DNA of 64,000 nucleotides. Origin: Erythrobacteraceae bacterium CCH12-C2. GTDB taxonomy: Bacteria > Pseudomonadota > Alphaproteobacteria > Sphingomonadales > Sphingomonadaceae. A model generated the notes under the pieces. It saw only the letters and a program-made list of their open reading frames with translations. It searched no databases and was not told the DNA's origin. A program made the translations under genes and the position numbers. Below, in pieces: positions 59,575 to 64,000 of this stretch (position 1 is its first letter; the number at the start of each line of letters is the position of its first letter). The stretch lies in the NCBI GenBank assembly GCA_001556995.1, contig LSKF01000079.1:1-64000 (forward strand). Reading direction: 5' to 3'.

Positions 59575-62500
59575 TTATTCTGCCGGGAACACGCCTTCGA
59601 GGCGGTCCTCCAGCTCGTCATTGGCCTCACGCAGGGCGGCGAGGGTGGCTTCGTCAGGTTCCCACAGGTGGCGATCGCACGCTTCGAGCAGGCGGCTGGC
59701 AACCCGCGCTGAGCTCTTGGGATTGAGGTTCGACATCCGGCGACGCATTGCGGCGTCGAGCACGAAGGTCTCGGAAATCTTCTGGTAGACCCACGGCGCG
59801 ACTTGCCCGGTGGTGGCCGACCAGCCGAGCGTGCTGGTCACATGGCCCTCGATCTGGCGCACGCCTTCGTAGCCGTGTTCGAGCAGGCCTTCGAACCACT
59901 TGGGGTTCAGCGTGCGGGTGCGGGTTTCAAGGTCGATCTGTTCGCCCAGCGTGCGCACCTTGGTGCTGCCGCGGGTCGCATCGAGGATATAGACCGGCGT
60001 CTCCGCCCCCTTGGCCCGCGCGACCGAGCGGGTCACCCCGCCGAGGCCGTCGACATATTGGTCGACGTCATTGATCCCAAGCTCGACGCTTTCGAGGTTC
60101 TGGTAGGTGAAATCGACCGTTGAAAGCGCGCTTTGCAGCAATTCGCGCTGCTGCACCGGCTTGCCCGAGACCCCGTAGGCAAAGCCCTTGTTGATCTCGA
60201 AGGCATTGGCGAGTTCATCCGGGTCGGCCCAGACGCCACCTTCGATCATCTGGTTGACGTTGGCACCGTAGGCACCTTCGGCATTGGAGAAGACGCGCAG
60301 GGCCGCCGTTTCCATGTCGCAGCTGTGTTTTTCCATCTGCGCGAGCGTGTGCTTGCGGACGAAATTGGCTTCGGGTGCTTCATCGGCCTGACTGGCAAGC
60401 AGCGCGGCTTCGGCCAGCATCCGGGTCTGCATCGGCAGCAGATCGCGGAAGATGCCCGACAGCGTCATGACCACATCGATCCGCGGGCGGCCCATTTCCT
60501 CCAGCGGGATCAGCTCCGCCCCGCACAAGCGGCCATAGGAATCACGCCGGGGCCGCGCGCCCATCAGCGTCATCGCCTGCGCGATCTGGACGCCTTCGGA
60601 CTTCATGTTATCGGTGCCCCACAGCACCATGGCGATGCTTTCGGGGAAGGGCTCGCCGCCATTGACGTGACGGGCGATCAGCTGCTCGGCCTGTGCGTTG
60701 CCGAGGCGGCAGGCATAGGCGGACGGCATCAGGAAGGGGTCGAAACCGTGGATATTGCGCCCGGTGGGCAGCACATCGGGGTTCACCACCACATCGCCGC
60801 CGGGGGCGGGCTGGACATAGCCGCCATCGAGCGCGTGGATCAGCGCGCCCAGCTCATCCGAGGAGTCGAGCAGGGCGCCGAGGCGTGCGCGGTCTGGTGT
60901 CGGACCATCATGGCTCCCCGCCTCCATCATCGCATCGAGCATATCCTCACGCTCGGCCCCTTGCGGGTTGCGGCCGAGGACGTGCAAGCCGTGCGGGATC
61001 AGCGATTCTTCCATCTCGTAAAGGCGCGCGGGCAGTTCGCCGATTTCGGCATAGGTGATGTCGAGCGCCTCGCACTGGTCGGCGATCAGCGCGGCCAGAT
61101 CGGCGCGCTCTTCGGCGTGATCGGCATCGTCGATCGTGGCGCGCCAGCGTTCAACGCTTGCCTTGAGTTCCGACAGGCCCTTGTAGAGCCCAGCCTGCGC
61201 CAGCGGCGGGGTGAGATAGCTCACCAGCGTCGCGCCTGAACGGCGCTTGGCCAGCGTCCCTTCGGAGGGGTTGTTGGCGGCGTAAAGGTAGAAATTGGGC
61301 GTGTCGCCGATCAGCCGGTCCGGCCAGCAATGGCCTGACATCCCCGCCTGCTTGCCCGGCATGAATTCGAGCGCGCCATGGGTGCCGAAGTGCAGGATCG
61401 CATGGGCACCGAAATCCTCGCGGATCCAGCGGTAGAAGGCGCTGAAGGCGTGGGTGGGTGAGAAGCTGCCTTCAAACAGCAGCCGCATCGGATCGCCTTC
61501 ATAGCCGAAGGTCGGCTGCACGCCGACGAAGACATTGCCGAAATACGCGCCCTGGATAAGGATGTTGCCGCCATCCGAAAGCTGCTTGCCGGGGGCGGGG
61601 CCCCAAGCGGCTTCGATCTCCGCGAGGTGCTTTTCGCGCCGCACGTGATCATCCGCCGGGATGCGGTGGGCGATGTTGGCGTCAGTGCCGTAGCTTTCCG
61701 CATTGCCCTTGAGCAGCGCGTCACGCATCGCATCGACGCTTTCGGGCACATCGACGGCGTAACCCTCGGCGGCGAGGCGCTGGAGGGTGGCGTAGAGCGA
61801 CTCGTGCACCGCCATGAAGGCGGCGGTGCCGGTCGCCCCGGCATTGGGCGGGAAGTTGAACACCACGATGGCAAGCTTGCGTGCAGCACGTTCACTACGG
61901 CGCAGCTGGATGAGCTTGACCGTGCGCGCGGCCAGCGCCTCGGCACGCTCAGGGCAGGCCTGCATCGGGCGGGCTTTGTGCGAGGCGGGGCGGGCGCAAT
62001 TGCGATCGCACCCGGTGCAGCCTGCATCCGAATTGCCCGAGCGTCCGCCGAACACGCTCGGCACGGTCGAACCGTCAAGCTCGGGCATGGCGACCATCAT
62101 GGTGGATTCGAGCGGGAGGAGGCCCTGCGGACGGTGCGCCCAATCCTCGATGGTCTGGAACTCGATCGCGTGGGCGGCGAGGTAGGGCAGGTCAAGCTGG
62201 CCCAGCACTTCGCGCGCGGCCTTTGCATCGGAGTAGGCCGGACCGCCCACCAAGCTGAAGCCGGTGAGGTTGACGATCGCGTCGACCGTCGGGCGGCCAT
62301 CGGGGCCGATGAAGAACTTCTCGATCGCGGGCCGTGCGTCGAGGCCGCTGGCGAACACCGGCACAACCTTGAGCCCGGCCGCTTCGAAGGCGGCAATCGC
62401 GCCGTCATAATGCGCGCAGTCACGGCCCAAGAGGTACGAGCGCAGCAGGATCAGCCCGACCGTGCCCTTTTCGCCCTTGCCCGGCGGCAGCAACCGCAGG

Positions 62501-63216
62501 CTTTCGGAAATGCGCTGCTGGGTGCGCGGGTGATAGACCCCGGTCTCGGGGTATTCGAGCGGGGCATCGGCCTTGGTGATGCCGCGGCGATACATCCGCT
62601 CGCCCGCCGCATACCGGTCGATCAGCGCGCGCACCATGGCGACCACGTTCTCGTCCGATCCGGCGAGCCAATATTGCAGCGTGAGGAAATAGGCGCGCAC
62701 GTCCTGCGCGGTGCCGGGGATGAACTTGAGGATCTTGGGCAGGCGGCGCAGCATCTTCATCTGCCCCGCACCCGAATTGGGCTTGCCACCCTTGCCGGCA
62801 TTGCCGCGCAGCTTCTTGAGCAGCGCGAGCGGGCCCTTGGCGGGGGCGTCCATGCGGTAGCCGCCCATCTTGGTGAGGCGCACCACCTCGCCCGCCGACA
62901 TCAGGCACACCATCGCATCGCAAGCCTCGCGCCGCGCTTCGAGGGCGGGCAGGACCATGCGGATGTGATCATCGAGGAACAGCATCGTCGCAATGACGAT
63001 GTCGGCCTCGGCAATCGCAGCTTTCACCTTCTCGAGTTCAGCCGCATCGCTGCCCCATTCGGAAGCAGCGTAGAGGCTGAGGTCGATACCCTCGGGCGCG
63101 AGCGCCTCGTCGGCCCGGTCGACTGCGCCTTTGAGGTGGTTGTCGAGCGTCACGATCACCACCCTCACGGGTGCGCGGGGGTCAACCGAGGCGGCGGAGG
63201 GGACGCTACCGTGCAT
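59575..63216 (-). CDS. bchH: Mg-chelatase subunit H
   Basis: 1213 residues from ATG 63216 (MHGSVPSAA), overlapping the bchB stop by 11 bp; frames extending further upstream run into bchB and are rejected. Large porphyrin-binding subunit of Mg-chelatase (BchI/D/H): the N-terminal CobN-type domain with [12 protein letters not shown], the [20 protein letters not shown] block in the middle, and [16 protein letters not shown] (about residues 695-710), in which the His and Glu are proposed to bind the metal or porphyrin. Length is normal (about 1200). Confidence 0.95.
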   Translation of the reverse strand: MHGSVPSAASVDPRAPVRVVIVTLDNHLKGAVDRADEALAPEGIDLSLYAASEWGSDAAELEKVKAAIAEADIVIATMLFLDDHIRMVLPALEARREACDAMVCLMSAGEVVRLTKMGGYRMDAPAKGPLALLKKLRGNAGKGGKPNSGAGQMKMLRRLPKILKFIPGTAQDVRAYFLTLQYWLAGSDENVVAMVRALIDRYAAGERMYRRGITKADAPLEYPETGVYHPRTQQRISESLRLLPPGKGEKGTVGLILLRSYLLGRDCAHYDGAIAAFEAAGLKVVPVFASGLDARPAIEKFFIGPDGRPTVDAIVNLTGFSLVGGPAYSDAKAAREVLGQLDLPYLAAHAIEFQTIEDWAHRPQGLLPLESTMMVAMPELDGSTVPSVFGGRSGNSDAGCTGCDRNCARPASHKARPMQACPERAEALAARTVKLIQLRRSERAARKLAIVVFNFPPNAGATGTAAFMAVHESLYATLQRLAAEGYAVDVPESVDAMRDALLKGNAESYGTDANIAHRIPADDHVRREKHLAEIEAAWGPAPGKQLSDGGNILIQGAYFGNVFVGVQPTFGYEGDPMRLLFEGSFSPTHAFSAFYRWIREDFGAHAILHFGTHGALEFMPGKQAGMSGHCWPDRLIGDTPNFYLYAANNPSEGTLAKRRSGATLVSYLTPPLAQAGLYKGLSELKASVERWRATIDDADHAEERADLAALIADQCEALDITYAEIGELPARLYEMEESLIPHGLHVLGRNPQGAEREDMLDAMMEAGSHDGPTPDRARLGALLDSSDELGALIHALDGGYVQPAPGGDVVVNPDVLPTGRNIHGFDPFLMPSAYACRLGNAQAEQLIARHVNGGEPFPESIAMVLWGTDNMKSEGVQIAQAMTLMGARPRRDSYGRLCGAELIPLEEMGRPRIDVVMTLSGIFRDLLPMQTRMLAEAALLASQADEAPEANFVRKHTLAQMEKHSCDMETAALRVFSNAEGAYGANVNQMIEGGVWADPDELANAFEINKGFAYGVSGKPVQQRELLQSALSTVDFTYQNLESVELGINDVDQYVDGLGGVTRSVARAKGAETPVYILDATRGSTKVRTLGEQIDLETRTRTLNPKWFEGLLEHGYEGVRQIEGHVTSTLGWSATTGQVAPWVYQKISETFVLDAAMRRRMSNLNPKSSARVASRLLEACDRHLWEPDEATLAALREANDELEDRLEGVFPAE

Positions 63217-64000
63217 AATGCGCCTTCGCGTCGTAAAGCGTTTCAAGATCGATCGCTGTGCGCCCTTCGGCGGCGGCGAAATTCTCGGTGTTACGGCGGG
63301 CCTTGCCGCGGACGAAGAAGGGGATCTTCTTGAGCTCGCGCTCGGCCTCGGGGGTCCAGAGCGCGCCGCCTTCAGCAACTGCGGCCGGGGCTGGGGCCGG
63401 GATATCTTCGACCGGCGCTTCCGATACGTCCGCGACCGGCGCGGCCTTGCGCGGCGAATGGGCGGCAAGGTGGCTCGCGCCATGTTCGTCGGCGAATTCG
63501 AAATCCTCGCGGAACATGGTGAGGAGGTGCTCTTCCAAGCCCATCACCAGCGGGTGCACCCAGGTATCGAAGATCACGTTGGCGCCTTCGAACCCCATCT
63601 GGGGCGAGTGGCGCGCGGGGAAATCCTGCACATGCACCGGCGCGCTGATCACCGCGCAGGGCAGGCCCAGACGCTTGGCGATGTGGCGCTCCATCTGCGT
63701 GCCGAGCACGAGTTCGGGCGCGGCTGCGGCGATGGCGTCCTCGACCGCAAGGTGATCATCGGTGATCAGCGGCTCGATGCCGCAGCGCGCCGCCTCAGCG
63801 CGGATTTCGCGGGCGAATTCGCGGTTGTAGCAGCCGAGGCCGCAGACCTCGAAGCCCAGTTCCTCGCGCGCGATGCGAGCGGCGGCGACAGCGTGGGTTG
63901 CGTCACCGAAGATGAAGACACGCTTGGAGGTCAGGTAGGTCGAATCGACCGACCGTGACCACCAAGGCATCCGGGAAGAGGTGTCGCCGAGGGCAGGCGT
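63206..64000 (-). CDS. bchB: Protochlorophyllide reductase subunit B (C-terminal part)
   Basis: About 264 residues of the C-terminus are visible, and the gene runs beyond the window. The region has [24 protein letters not shown] and [32 protein letters not shown], ending with the BchB C-terminal domain [22 protein letters not shown]...[10 protein letters not shown]. With BchN it forms the catalytic component for dark protochlorophyllide reduction. The stop overlaps the bchH start. Confidence 0.93.
   Translation of the reverse strand, partial: TPALGDTSSRMPWWSRSVDSTYLTSKRVFIFGDATHAVAAARIAREELGFEVCGLGCYNREFAREIRAEAARCGIEPLITDDHLAVEDAIAAAAPELVLGTQMERHIAKRLGLPCAVISAPVHVQDFPARHSPQMGFEGANVIFDTWVHPLVMGLEEHLLTMFREDFEFADEHGASHLAAHSPRKAAPVADVSEAPVEDIPAPAPAAVAEGGALWTPEAERELKKIPFFVRGKARRNTENFAAAEGRTAIDLETLYDAKAHYAR

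Noticed and set aside
61627..63333. Very long open frame antisense to bchH (and similar ones over valS 7058-8257, the HerA-like gene and mlaE)
   Set aside because: High-GC coding regions create long antisense frames. These have no signal, domain or ribosome site and lie opposite genes with clear motifs.

Overview
The window comes from a high-GC alphaproteobacterium, most likely an aerobic anoxygenic phototroph of the Erythrobacteraceae (Erythrobacter/Porphyrobacter group, Sphingomonadales). The main reason is the right-hand end, which carries bchB-bchH-bchL-bchM-lhaA-puhA-puhB-puhC-orf-acsF-puhE-hemA, the order I know from Sphingomonadales photosynthesis gene clusters. The oxygen-dependent cyclase gene acsF fits an aerobic lifestyle. 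TonB/maltodextrin loci and intergenic palindromic repeats that read as 'RPEPVEG' when translated fit the same lineage. The family assignment is inference; I could not run any search.

Layout. 1-4343 (+): end of an unknown barrel-like protein, a TauE/SafE exporter with its TIGR02186-type partner, and a HerA-like ATPase. 4447-8158 (-): queE and valS; valS contains a repeat element and a low-GC patch. 8268-11817 (+): a four-gene Mla/MCE lipid-transport operon. 11932-15775 (-): an overlapping six-gene operon (crcB, rluA-type synthase, paiB-type, HAD phosphatase, small membrane protein, ATP12 chaperone). 16019-21416 (+): rpsU, an FKBP isomerase, gatC, gatA, two tiny genes, gatB, trmL. 21424-25693 (-): a type-I-secretion-like trio whose ABC protein has lost every ATPase motif. 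25991-31228 (+): two flavoprotein oxidoreductases (one fused to a VTT membrane domain), a CNT nucleoside transporter and a CDP-alcohol phosphatidyltransferase. 31225-32764: a DUF1499 protein (-) and a lipoprotein cytochrome c (+).

32928-49965 is a maltodextrin-utilisation (sus-like) locus. It holds a TonB-dependent receptor, a LacI regulator, three GH13 enzymes, a GH97 enzyme and an MFS sugar transporter. Two flavin-dependent halogenase homologues and one DUF6445 protein with an HxD...H triad flank the receptor. A 44604-44901 divergent promoter region holds a near-perfect 18-bp palindrome that is a good LacI operator candidate. The expected flow is receptor import across the outer membrane, periplasmic hydrolysis by secreted GH13/GH97 enzymes, MFS uptake, and cytoplasmic alpha-glucosidase.

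50261-50818 is an orphan RES-domain (NAD-cleaving toxin family) gene. 51007-64000 (-) is the photosynthesis cluster. hemA makes 5-aminolevulinate, BchH helps insert Mg, BchM methylates, AcsF closes the fifth ring, BchL/BchB reduce protochlorophyllide, and PuhA/B/C/E and LhaA build the reaction centre and antenna.

No rRNA, tRNA, CRISPR array, transposase or phage gene was recognised. The most unusual items are the motif-less ABC protein in the secretion trio, the halogenase/oxygenase genes around the maltodextrin receptor, and the two anomalies inside valS.
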